A stretch of DNA of 64,000 nucleotides, taken from positions 61,889,209 to 61,953,208 of the forward strand of contig CM043971.1 of NCBI GenBank assembly GCA_014529385.2. Reading direction: 5' to 3'. Both the position numbers and the translations under genes were made by a program. The stretch's first letter is position 1; every line of letters starts with the position of its first letter. The stretch comes from Adiantum capillus-veneris. Lineage: Eukaryota > Streptophyta > Polypodiopsida > Polypodiales > Pteridaceae. Below, one piece after another: positions 22,453 through 31,866 of the stretch. A model generated the notes under the pieces. It searched no databases. It was not told where the DNA came from and saw only the letters and a program-made list of their open reading frames with translations.

Positions 22453-23625
22453 ATGAGGATCGTCTCATGGAACGTGCAGGGATTAGGTGGGCCCCAGTTT
22501 CAGCGACAGCGGGGCCGATTGCGGCAGGAGCTTCAGTGTTGCCTTGTGGGAGGAGAGATTGATCTCCTTATGCTTCAGGAGCACCATTTGTCTGAGAGCC
22601 GCATCCGGCGCTATGGTCAGATTTTGCGTGGACGTTATGATACCTTTTGGTCAGCTGCTTTGGGACCTGGAGGCATCCAGGGTGGGGTATGTATGACTAT
22701 TGCGGACTCATTGCAGCAGGCCATTGTGGACAGAGGGATTATTGTGCCAGGCAGGGCTCAGTGGATTACTTTGCAGGTTCAGGGTGGCCTTGTGGGCTTC
22801 CTGAACATCTATGCACCCAATGTGGCGAGTGCTCGTGCAGAGTTTTGGTCACAGATTGTTGAGTCTTTGCCACAGGTTGACCATTGGTGTGTAGGAGGGG
22901 ACTTCAACATGTTGGAGGACCCTTCTGACAGGATCGGAGGCAGCCATGCTACTGTGCATGGAGTCGAGTTAGCAGCTTGGGAGAGGTTGTGTATGACCTT
23001 GAGGGTCTCAGATACATGGCAGCATTCTGGCTTTGTGAGGCCTCCAGAGAGTCTTGCCTTCTCTAGATCAGACCGCAGAGTGGGAGGAGTGAATCTATCA
23101 CGGATAGATCGCTTCTACACTAGTGACCACTTCAGTGACTTGGGGGGATCAGTGGGCATCCTGGCAGGGACATCCTTCTCGGACCATGCACCAGTGATCC
23201 TCACAGTGGCAGACAGGCAGAGGAGTGGGAGCACGATGCTTCGCATCCCAGAGCGGGTCTTATTGGACACAGCACTCAGAGAGAGGGTAGAGGCTCTTCG
23301 GACAGAGGGCATGGACAGCCAGGCTCTACCGGCAGACAGAGTGGCCTTAGGCCTAGCTCAGCTTAGCCACTTTTTTCTCCAGGAGTCTTTGGCTCGACGG
23401 GCCGCAGCGAGAGAGGAGCAGCAGCGTCTCAGACGAGGCATTCCTTCACTACAGAGGATGCAGGAGCAGCATCCAGACAGTCCATGGTTGGAGGAGCAGT
23501 TACAGCAAGCTCGACAGGAGCTTGCTTGCACAGAGGAGAGGCGCCATGAGTTTGCCTTTCACCGACAGGCATCTCAGTGGACTCAGGTAGGTGACAGAGT
23601 GACAGGTGCCTTTTTGAGACAGTAG
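22453..23625 (+). pseudogene. LINE ORF2 endonuclease domain
   Basis: It is open for 390 codons from ATG 22453 (MRIVSWNVQGLG). All endonuclease/exonuclease/phosphatase signature blocks are present: SWNVQGLG, LLMLQEHHLSESR with the metal-binding Glu, LNIYAPN, CVGGDFNMLEDPSDR, SRIDRFYTSDHF and SFSDHAPVIL. The enzyme nicks target DNA to prime reverse transcription. A linker rich in Gln/Arg follows, and a TAG at 23623 cuts it off from RT; the same phase continues after it, so the stop is a mutation. Segments upstream (21791-22452) look like an ORF1-ORF2 connector with no recognised domain. Confidence 0.85.
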
Positions 23626-26600
23626 GACCTCGGCACTCGCATGCCAAGGTCACTCAGCTGAGGAGACCCGATGGGTCTATTGCTTGTGAGCCTGAGGATA
23701 TGCGTGCAGTTGCTACTGACTTTTACCGTGAGCTACTGACGGCTGAGCCCCAGTCAGAGAGACAGGATGCATGCAGGGAGCAGGTTTGGGCGCAGATGCC
23801 TTGTCTTGTGACTGAGGAGATGCGCCAGAGGCTGGAGATACCTCTTTAGCTTGAGGAGCTGCACACGGCTCTTAGGGCCCTTCCTCGTGGTAGTTGTCCA
23901 GGTGAGGATGGGCTGACTCCCAGCTTCTTCTTGGAGTACTAGGACTTGCTTGGCCCAGATCTTTGTAGTGCCTTTCAATACATTCTGCACACAGGAGTGA
24001 TGCCGGATAGCATGAGTGAGGGTCTGATTTACCTCATTCCAAAGGAGGGTGGCTCCTTGGATGAGATTCGACAATGGCGCCCCATCACCATCCTCAACTC
24101 AGCCTACAAAATTCTTGCCAAGGCTCTGAGTTTGAGGATTCAGCCACTTTTGGAGAGCCTTATACATGGGACTCAGACAGGTTTTGTCAAGGAACGCAGT
24201 ATCCTTGACAACATCTTCACTTTCTGGGAGGCTTCTGCCCTAGCACGTCTCCGTGGGGAGAACCTTGTGATTCTTCTTCTCGATTTTGAGAAGGCATACG
24301 ACAGAGTTGACTGGGACTTTCTAGAGGGCACGCTTCGCAGGATGGGCTTTTCAGATGCTTGGATCAGAGGGGTGTCGGCTTTGTACAGACACAGGCTCAC
24401 AGTCAGGTGCTTTTGGCAGGAGGTAGAGGTGAGCGCTTCATGCTCACACGATCGGTTAGACAGGGTTGTCCTCTTGCCCCCTTTCTGTTTCTGTTCTATG
24501 CGGAGGCGATGTGCAGATTTTTGGTGTCACAGCAGGTTGGTTTGAGGGGCTTAGCACTCCCGATACGGGGAGATGAGCTTCTGGACGCTGAGTTTGCCGA
24601 CGACTCAGCCTTGTACTTAGAGGGCCAGGAGGCCAATTTACACAGGTGTGGGCAGGCTCTTGAGACCTTCTGATGTGCATCGGGCGCATTGATCAACTGG
24701 AGAAAGACAGTGGCTTTCTCGGTTGGCAGTGCTCCTGTGCCAGAGTGGATGCCAGGAGAGGGTTTCAAGTGGATTCCCCTAGGGACTGCAGTTCGATACT
24801 TGGGTTGTCAGGTTGGTTTGGATTTGTCCCCCGAGCAGCAGATTGCTCCTCTTCTCCTGTCCATCAGGAGAAAGCTGTTCCACTGGAGCTCAGCACGACT
24901 TTTGCTGGCTGGTAGAGTAGTAGTTGCCAACCAGGTGTTGTTGGCAACTATGTGGTACATCACTTCTTGCTGGATCTTCTCGAGTTCTTGTATCAGCCAG
25001 GTAGAGAGGCTGATCAGGAACTTCCTTTGGTCAGGTCGCGACACTCAGGTTGCCCGAGCCAAGGTGGCTTGGTCGGTCATCACACTTCCTTGTTCTCAGG
25101 GAGGGCTTGGGATCATTGATCCAGCACAGCACAGCAGAGCCCTTCTTGGGAAGTTCGTCGTCAGAGGACTTCTTCCAGGCGAGGAGCCCTGGAAAGAGTT
25201 CTTGCTGCAGAGGCTTCGTGCTAGGGTGCCTCAGTCAGGAGGCCCTTGGCAACCTTCGACCAGATGGATCTTTACAGAGTTGCGCCGAGTCGGTTTGAGC
25301 AGGAGACTGGACGACCGATTCGCTGTGAGTTTGCTTCGCTCTTGGGAGCTCTTACGGCGTGGCCTAGAGCAGAGACAACCGACATGCACGGAGGAGCGCC
25401 TACGACAGCCCCTCGTCTGGAACCCCATGGTTAGCACTCAGAGAGGCCACCTGGTTGGGAGTAGGCCTCATGTTTCATGGGGTCCCATGGCAGCAGGTCC
25501 AGCGCGCTCTCTAGGTGACTGGCTAGAGTTCACAGGTTTGTCAGAGGAGGTGCAGGGTGTCCAGCTATAGGGCATGAGAGGGGTTCAGAGCATGTATCAG
25601 GACATCTAAGAGTCAGTTCCAGCTGAGTGGCTCACGCCTCTTGAGCGTGTAGCACCCCGATGGATGGGAGCCTTCACACGACTGGAGGTTCTCATCTCAG
25701 TCAGGGCTTGTTCAGAGACTGTCCCAGCCCTGTTCTTTGAGCTTCAGGGTGGGGGACGATTACAGCAAGTTACAGTAGAGGCCCCGCAGGTAGCAGAGTG
25801 TTGTTTCCAGAGGATCCGAGTTGTGGGCATCTGTGGGAGGACTTGCGTCATAGACCCTGACCCAGCAGCTCTCGAGGCAGGACACTGGAGGCTATGGGCT
25901 TGGGAGTGTTGTCCACTGGCACGAGTACAGTGGGATCCTGGTGAGTGGCTATGGAGGGACCCCTTCTCTTCTGCAGACCGCCCAGGAGTCCCTTTCTTTC
26001 AGTACACTGTTCGGCTTGGACGTCATATACTTGCAGCGTAGAGAGAGGCCCGCCCCGCTGCAGCACGTCATTGGCAGGAGGAGGGTCTCACAGTTGAGTT
26101 CTTGGCAGCTTTCTGGCAGAGGCTGTGGGACTCCAGACAACCGAGGCGCGTCACTTTGTTCCAATGGTTGGTTGCACACAGAGCCACAGCAGTAGGGAGC
26201 TGGCTTGTGCATAGTGGTCTCTCGGCCGCATATACAGCCTGTGACCAGTTGGTGGAGAGTCAGCGACACTGTCTTTGGGACTGTCCTTCGGCCCAGCAGG
26301 TGTGGCTACGAGTTCTTCGGCTCATGCCTGCCCTCTCCACGGCTCAACAGTACACTTGGGGGGCAGCGGCTTGGTCCACCCTCACGGGCCCGGCACTACA
26401 GTTTGAGCTGTCTTCCACCAGCAGGATGATAGTGATACAGGGGGGGCGACCTGCACTCCAGCTTGCTACAGACCTTACTCCACAGGAGTGGTGCAGTGAG
26501 AGAGAGGAGTGCTGGGAGCTCATCGGCGGCCTAGCTCTTTTATTCATCTGGCGGGCCCGTTGTTTCCGCATCTTTGAGGCTCGCCCTGTGCCACCAGCAG

Positions 26601-26806
26601 AGACTATTCGTGACTTTTGGCTAGAGCTGATCCATACTCTCAGAGGACAGCTTGAGGGACTACAAGGCAGCTTCGACCGCATGCGGGAGCGCCGCAAGGC
26701 TTTCCTTCGACTCTGGCGCCCTGGGCCTTTCTACACCATGGTCCAGGGGGTGCTCAGATGGCACTACTGTCCACCTGTGTGGCTCTTCCCTCCTCCCATT
26801 TCTTGA
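23626..26806 (+). pseudogene. LINE ORF2 reverse transcriptase and C-terminal zinc region
   Basis: RT blocks in order: LIYLIPKEGGSLDEIRQWRP, ILNSAYKILAKALS, QTGFVKERSILDNIF, VILLLDFEKAYDRVDWDFLE (motif A), then after a frameshift SVRQGCPLAPFLFLFYAEAM and the catalytic AEFADDSALYLEG (~24590-24630). The thumb-like YLGCQVGLDL and CSQGGLGIIDPAQHSRAL follow. The last frame (26102-26806) holds RHCLWDCPSAQQVWLRV, the zinc-binding zf-RVT type motif common in plant LINEs. Stops at 23848, 23941, 24671, 25568, 25606 and 26039 break it. Target-primed reverse transcription is the known role. Confidence 0.85.
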
Positions 26807-26955
26807 TTTAGCCCCATTGTATATATGCTGTTTTTTCATTGGGAGTGTCTCCCCATCATGCTTGTTGTAGCCCTCTCTTGCAGAGGTGGATGTAGCCCTA
26901 TGGGCAGTTTTCATTAACTAATAGAAGGATCTTTTTCTTGGAAAAAAAAAAAAAA
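26807..26955 (+). other. LINE 3' untranslated region and poly-A
   Basis: A short 3' region ends in a 14-A tail at 26942-26955, followed at once by the second copy of the target-site duplication. Confidence 0.85.
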
Positions 26956-26969
26956 GAAAGTGCCAACAA

Positions 26970-27388
26970 ATAGCCTGTACTCTCGAAAAAATCATGTTCA
27001 TCATCCGGTTAAATGTCGCAGGCGCATTGGTTAAGCCAAAAGGCATCACCAAAAACTCAAATAACCCAAAAGTCGTCCGAAAAGCTGTCTTGTAGACATC
27101 TCTTGGCGCTATCCTGATCTGATGATATCCACTCTTCAAGTCAATCCCGCTAAAGCACGAGGATCCCTGTAACCTGTCGAGCATATCATCGATCCTAGGA
27201 ATTGGAAATCTGTTCTTGATGGTGATTTCGTTGAGAGTGCTATAATCGATGCACATTCTCCAAGATCCGTCTTTCTTCAAAACCAACAACACTAGAGAGC
27301 AATACGGTGAAGTACTAGGCTGGACAAGACCCTTTTCCAAGAGGTCTTTCACTGGGTTCATAATCTTTTCATTCTGTACTCGGCTCAC
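26970..27388 (-). pseudogene. G2 reverse transcriptase, N-terminal half
   Basis: On the minus strand: [72 protein letters not shown] and [19 protein letters not shown]. It runs into the LINE junction within the codons just before FFDD. The open frame past the junction is an artefact. This and 18578-20151 are the two halves of one RT. Confidence 0.88.
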
Positions 27389-28562
27389 ACGGTAAGGTGG
27401 CCGATGGCGTGCTTCCAGGTATCAGATCAATGGTTTGATCTTCAGGCCCTCTGAAAAGCAATCGGCATGAGTGTGGAGAAAAATCTTGGCGTTCTTTTGA
27501 TCAGGTCAAAACATATTCAACCTTTATCCAGCGTTCAGGTCTCTCCCAAAGAATGAGTAAGAAACTGAAGTTCATCAAGTACAATCTCTAAGCCCTTCAT
27601 TTATCAAAGTCGCTTTCTCAGCCCGATAGTCAACCACGGCGTAGTTCTTGTGGTACCAAGGGATCCTGAGTAGAACGTCACTCGCGTGCCCTGAACACCC
27701 CTGTCATTGCAAACGAAGTTTGCCAATGCTCGGTGTAATGGCAACATCCCATTCGGATGCCAGTCGAACTACCTCTGCCTGTGGCGTCAGTCTGTCAGGC
27801 GTAACTCCAAATCGAGCCGCCAATTCCAAGTGAAAAGAAGTTGGCCTTGGCTCCTTCAAACGAGCTTCCTGATCCTTCACTTTGCCCCAAAAGCCGCAAA
27901 GTTTGTAGTTTCATTCATTAGATTCGGTGCACGTCCCACGCCATGTGGTACCAGTTCTGCTTTTCTATCTGCCTTTTCTGCCACATTCCTCAGCTGCTCT
28001 CGAACTCTTAGGCCTGTCGTCATCTTATCATTCTGTTCTTTCTATGCCTTTTTAGGGCACTTCGTGGAGATATGTCCATGTACCCCGCATCCAAAGCACT
28101 TCCCCTCTCTGATGAAGCGAGCTCTCTCCTCAGGAGTAGCTTGGGTCGTGCATCCTTTTTCTCTGGGTTGCTCTTTTTCTTTCTACTTTCATTCCCAGAA
28201 GTCTGTTCGGCTCGTTGTGTCATGGCCTTATCTATGGGGTAGGTCAAACTGCCAGAGTGAATGGCAAAGCCCCGCTTCGCATGACTCATCAACTCCTAAA
28301 TAGAAGCTGACTTCTATTCCAAGCAGTGATCTCGGATCTCTGTAGGTAGACCCAAGGTAAACCGCTCAATCTGTTCTCTGAACAAGATCTTCTTGAATGA
28401 AGAGGTGGGTAGAAAAGAGCTCCAGAATCTTTCACAGTAAGCATCGATTGTATCTTTCTTGGTCATCCGAAGATAGTTCCAAGCAGCTCGTATATCTCAT
28501 TCATATTCTTGCGTCAACCAAGAAGAAATAAAAAGCTTCTTAAATTTCAGCTGCAGTCTTGT
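27389..28562 (-). pseudogene. G2 gag end, zinc knuckle and protease remnants
   Basis: A CCHC knuckle reads CFGCGVHGHISTKC near 28080-28040. The protease region near 27900-27690 is recognisable by alignment with G1 (ELAARFGI-like stretch at 27830-27790, then the GKLRLQ-like end) but has many stops. The stretch 27690-27400 aligns with G1 1612-1907 and has no open frame. Confidence 0.6.
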
Positions 28563-29528
28563 TTAAAAGAAGCATGGACCACCAAGTACGAGCATTCCTC
28601 TTAAAGTAAGAGGCAGCTCTCCGAATCTTGGAGTGCTCTGAATAGCGTCCTCCCGCGAAAGCGATGTCAAACTGCTGTATAAAAGACAAAGCCTTCGAAG
28701 CATCTGAGTATCCTGAAAAAGTATCAAACTTGATCGAGTGGCCACCTTCCTTAAACTCTTGGACTTTCTTGCTTTTATCTTCGAGAAAGTCATACTGGTT
28801 AGCTTTGTAAAAATTCTTCTTGTTCGCATAAAACTTTCCGTCATCGGAATCTGAGCTGTCTGTAGACGAGTCCTCAGTAGAACTGTCAGTCTCTCGGCGA
28901 GATGTAGCCTTCTTTGCCTTTTTCTTGCCCTTTCCGAAGCTTTGTTTCTTGCTTCGCTTTTTGCTTTTCCTGTCTTCTCGCTCAAGTCTGAAGAGCTGGA
29001 AGAACTGTTAGAAGAAGAAGAAGAAGAATTGGGTAGGCCTTCAAACTTGACGCGCTTCTTCAGTTTCTTTGCTTTGTTAAAAGTTGACTGACAATCCAAA
29101 TAACCTGGAAAGTCAGTGCTTTTCCTCTGCTTTTTGCCGTGCTTTTTGGCTTTCTTTTGCACGTCAAAAAGCTGAGCAATCCGTGCATCAACCATGTTCT
29201 CCAATTCCTTCTCCGTATATTTCTTGGAGGCAGAAGGTTTCTTGAGAGCGGGTTTCAGGAGTGGTGTTGTGGTTCTTTGCCACTCCATCTGTACCTCTTC
29301 AAAAGAGGTCTGGTTCATATATTTTGCCATCTTCGGGTCCTTGGCAAAATTGAGCATCATCTTTGTTGCATCGCCAATCAATTGACGACGCTCCATCTCT
29401 CTTTGCTCCGCCTGAGTAGGCCGAGGCGGGCCATACTCTCTATCTGAATCTTCGTTGTGATCCCAGCCCGCATCTCCAGATGCAGAGGGAGTCGACTGAT
29501 CATGGCCTGAAGCCATAGGTGCCGTGGA
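28563..29528 (-). pseudogene. G2 gag
   Basis: It starts at MASGHDQSTPSASGDAGW near 29516-29528 on the minus strand. Acidic N-terminus, QREMERRQLIGDATKMMLNF, a Lys-rich segment, a run of Ser codons (29040-28990), then NQYDFLEDKSKKVQEFKEGG in another frame near 28800. The chance open frame of 350 codons shifts out of the real one near 28900. It forms the particle shell in active relatives. Confidence 0.75.
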
Positions 29529-29574
29529 AAAAAAATTCGGGGATCGGATTTCCCGTAGAAGAGAAACTGACCGT

Positions 29575-29586
29575 GCTTTAATACCA
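29575..29586 (-). promoter_or_regulatory. G2 primer-binding site, mutated
   Basis: On the minus strand it reads TGGTATTAAAGC, two transitions away from TGGTATCAGAGC, next to the LTR end. Confidence 0.8.
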
Positions 29587-29587
29587 C

Positions 29588-29950
29588 TGTAATAGACTTG
29601 GACACTCCAAGTCAAGAATCAACCGCGACAGCACCAAATAACCACTTCAAAACAAGTCACAGATCACAATAGACATACACTGGCCCGGTGGAGTTCCGTG
29701 CCTAGAGATATTGGCCCCAAAGACTGGCGCCCCTTTCGGTATTTCTTTTTATATTAATCAAATCAAAGTACAAGAGAGTGGCTAGGGTTTCACTCTCAGA
29801 CTCTACGTCCAGATGCTCTGAGAAGTGAGGCCCTCACCACTAATTTAAAGGTTACAAGGGATGCCCAAAAGTAGAGCCATAAAAGCTTCAAATCAAAAGC
29901 AATTGCTCTCTCTCTCTCACAGAGAGTCAAAACTTGAAAGCAAAAGCATT
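29588..29950 (-). repeat. G2 5' LTR, truncated
   Basis: It matches the left LTR from TGTAATAGACTTGG through GAAAGCAAAAGCATT and then stops. About 190 bp of LTR is missing and Copia A coding begins at 29951. ATT at the junction is a possible microhomology. Confidence 0.88.
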
Positions 29951-30562
29951 GCTACTAGGCCCGACATACCCCATGCAGTGGGAGTTGTGAGCCAGTTTAT
30001 GGCTAATCCAGGCAGGTTGCATTGGGATGCAGTGAAGTCCATTATGAGGTACTTGAAAGGGACTAAAAACAAATGCCTCTGCTATGGTAAAGGACCATCG
30101 GAGTTGAAGGGATTTTGTGACTCTGACATGGCTGGTGATGTGGATACACGGAAATCCACAAGTGGCTACGTGTTTACTCTTGCAGGAGGTGTTGTTTCAT
30201 GGTGTTCTACATTGCAAAAGATTGTTGCATTGTCTACAACAAAGGCTGAATATATTTCAGCCACTGAGGCATCCAAAGAAGCCATTTGGTTGTCACGTCT
30301 ATGCAGTGAGTTTGGTTTGCCTGCCAAGGCACCTATGCTTGGTTGTGATAGCCAGAGTGCCATATGTCTGGCAAAGAATGCCATGTTTCATGCACGCACA
30401 AAGCATATTGATGTGCGGTATCACTTCATACGAGAAGTGCTTGAGGATGGCCTTATTACATTGGTTAAGGTCCATACATCACAAAATCCAGCAGATGCTC
30501 TCACTAAGTGCTTATCAAAAGCACAACATCAGCTATGCATACAGATGGTGGGAGTCACGTAG
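29951..30562 (+). pseudogene. Copia A RNase H
   Basis: Open from ATRPDIPHAVGVVSQF to the TAG at 30560. The RNase H core is recognisable: GFCDSDMAGDVDTRKSTSGY, LSTTKAEYISATEASKEAIW, LGCDSQSAICLAKNAMFHAR, TKHIDVRYHFIREVLEDG and VHTSQNPADALTKCL. Catalytic acids D/E/D appear intact. The RT part in front of it is deleted, so the upstream open frame starting in the G2 LTR (29861) is an accidental fusion. Confidence 0.85.
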
Positions 30563-30597
30563 CTTAAAGGCGCCATTTATGCCTTTAAGTGGGAGGT

Positions 30598-30878
30598 TGT
30601 TGGGTTAAAGGCCCAAATAGTTTTAAAGGTTATTAACCTTTGGCCAAGTTCACATTGAACTTGGCTACTAACTTTAAATTATACATTTTAATAAAGGGAA
30701 GGTGAGTCATTTTAACTCACTAATTCTTCCCCTTCCAATATCGTGTAGCGCTCTCTCTCCCTCTTCTTCTTCGACCTGTAGCGTCCTCTCTCCTGCAGGC
30801 TATCGCCACCTCTCTCTGCACAAGCCTTGCACTTCGCCTCGTGCTCTATCACTTGCACACACCGCTCCGCGCTCATCA
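30598..30878 (+). repeat. Copia A 3' LTR
   Basis: 281 bp, TGTTGGGTTAAAGG...CTCATCA, preceded by the polypurine tract TTTAAGTGGGAGGT and followed by GTAAG at 30879-30883, the second half of the insertion duplication. Confidence 0.92.
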
Positions 30879-30883
30879 GTAAG

Positions 30884-31247
30884 CGGCAACCCACTGTTGC
30901 GCTATCTTCTACAGAGGCGGAGTACAAAGCAGCTTGCTATGCTGCTTGTGAGGCCATATGGCTACGGAGATTACTAGGAGAGTTGTGTTTTCCCCAGACT
31001 GCTACGACTTGTCTTTTGTGCGACAATCAGAGTTGCATTGCTATTGCCAAGAACCCTATCTTCCACGCTCGAACAAAGCACATTGAGGTCCAGTACCACT
31101 ATGTTCGGGAGCGGGTTTTGGCTGGAGATCTTCATTTGGAGTATGTTCCTACAACGGACAATGCAACAGACATCTTCACGAAGGCTGTACCTCAACGGAC
31201 TTTGGCTTCTCACCTTCAACTCCTCTTTGTTGTCTCAGCATCTAGTG
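30884..31247 (+). pseudogene. Copia B RNase H, second half
   Basis: It continues Copia B after Copia A: KRQPTVALSSTEAEYKAACY, CEAIWLRRLLGELCF, LLCDNQSCIAIAKNPIFHAR, TKHIEVQYHYVRERVLAGDL and TDIFTKAVPQRTLASHL. The join with 13204 lacks one base compared with the expected frame, a small frameshift that predates or accompanied the insertion. Confidence 0.85.
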
Positions 31248-31260
31248 CTGAGAGGGGAAG

Positions 31261-31588
31261 TTAGAGTTACACCACCATTGCTTCGCCATTTTGTACGGCT
31301 AGTGATTGTCTCGGGTTGGCCACCCATCGCACATCATGTAGATTGCATGGACGGACACTTTTAGCACGTGTCCGAACGGTCATTTTTTGAGCCTGGCTGA
31401 GTGCACACATTTTTAGCCATTTTTGGGCTTTTATGTTTTTTGCACAAGCTACACATTTTTGCCCTACCTCAACCTAAGATTCTATAAATAGAATGCTTAG
31501 GGTCTTGTAGTCATTTAGATTGTGTATTGAGAGCATCATTTGCAGAGCACTTGTGTTTTCTCTCTCCCTCCAACGCTTTCGACGCGCG
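31261..31588 (+). repeat. Copia B 3' LTR, first part
   Basis: It follows GAGAGGGGAAG and matches the 5' LTR from TTAGAGTTACACCAC, the first TG being lost. It has a single promoter block with TATAAATA at 31483-31490 and only (TC)4 where the 5' LTR has (CT)49. It is cut by Copia C after GACGCGCG. Confidence 0.88.
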
Positions 31589-31777
31589 TGAAGGAGTACG
31601 AGCGGAAGTGCGACGCGAGAGAGAGTGCGAGAAGAAGAGCACGACGATATGGTGAACTCGCTCTACTGTAATGTGTAGAGCATAGTGAGTTCTTATTAGG
31701 TTTTTACAAAAGAATATGTGTACATACCTGGCAGCCCCACTTACCTGGGCAACCACATTGGGCTTTATACTCCAACA
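31589..31777 (-). repeat. Copia C 3' LTR
   Basis: TGAAGGAGTACGAGC...TATACTCCAACA on the plus strand, 189 bp, nearly identical to 36314-36505. The polypurine tract complement ACCTCCCACTTA follows at 31778. Confidence 0.95.
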
Positions 31778-31866
31778 ACCTCCCACTTAAAGTCCAATGT
31801 GGTACTTTAAGTGTCAGAGAAGCTACTATACAAGCTAATATACAAGAGATGTAGAGAAGTGATGTA

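Larger units (their letters stand above)
20152..26955 (+). mobile_element. full-length-like plant LINE inserted in G2
   Basis: Its length is 6.8 kb: a C-rich 5' region, ORF1 with zinc knuckle, apurinic-type endonuclease, RT, a C-terminal zinc-binding region, and a poly-A tail at 26942-26955. A 14-17 bp target-site duplication flanks it. Removing it restores the G2 RT across the catalytic FFDD motif. The base composition is GC-rich compared with the surroundings. ORF2 is broken by about seven in-frame stops and one frameshift near 24430, many of them TAG codons that one transition could derive from CAG or TGG. Confidence 0.92.
16925..29950 (-). mobile_element. Gypsy G2: chromodomain Ty3/Gypsy inserted in Copia A
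   Basis: Read on the minus strand: truncated 5' LTR (29950-29588), mutated primer site, gag, knuckle, protease, RT (split by the LINE), RNase H, integrase, chromodomain-like tail, polypurine tract and 3' LTR (17476-16925). It is the same family as G1. The left flank is GAGCC (16920-16924), but the partner duplication is lost because a deletion joined the 5' LTR (ending GAAAGCAAAAGCATT) straight to Copia A RNase H codons at 29951. Stops and frameshifts occur in most domains. Confidence 0.9.
13205..30878 (+). mobile_element. Copia A: Copia retrotransposon (Tnt1-like) split by G2
   Basis: LTRs 13205-13507 and 30598-30878 are flanked by the 5-bp duplication GTAAG (13200-13204 and 30879-30883), which proves insertion into Copia B. 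Inside are a primer site, gag 14253-15209, protease plus integrase 15273-16924, G2 (16925-29950), and RNase H 29951-30562 with polypurine tract AAGTGGGAGGT. The whole RT domain (roughly 1 kb) is missing at the right G2 junction. The Gag, integrase and RNase H sequences resemble Copia C closely enough to be one lineage. Confidence 0.9.

Noticed and set aside
26918-27388. An intact short RT frame ending in poly-Phe
   Set aside because: The end is translation through the LINE poly-A tail on the other strand. The real G2 RT continues at 20151.
29861-30562. A 233-codon frame starting in a Gypsy LTR and ending in Copia RNase H
   Set aside because: It spans a deletion junction between two elements. 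Only the part from 29951 is real coding remnant.
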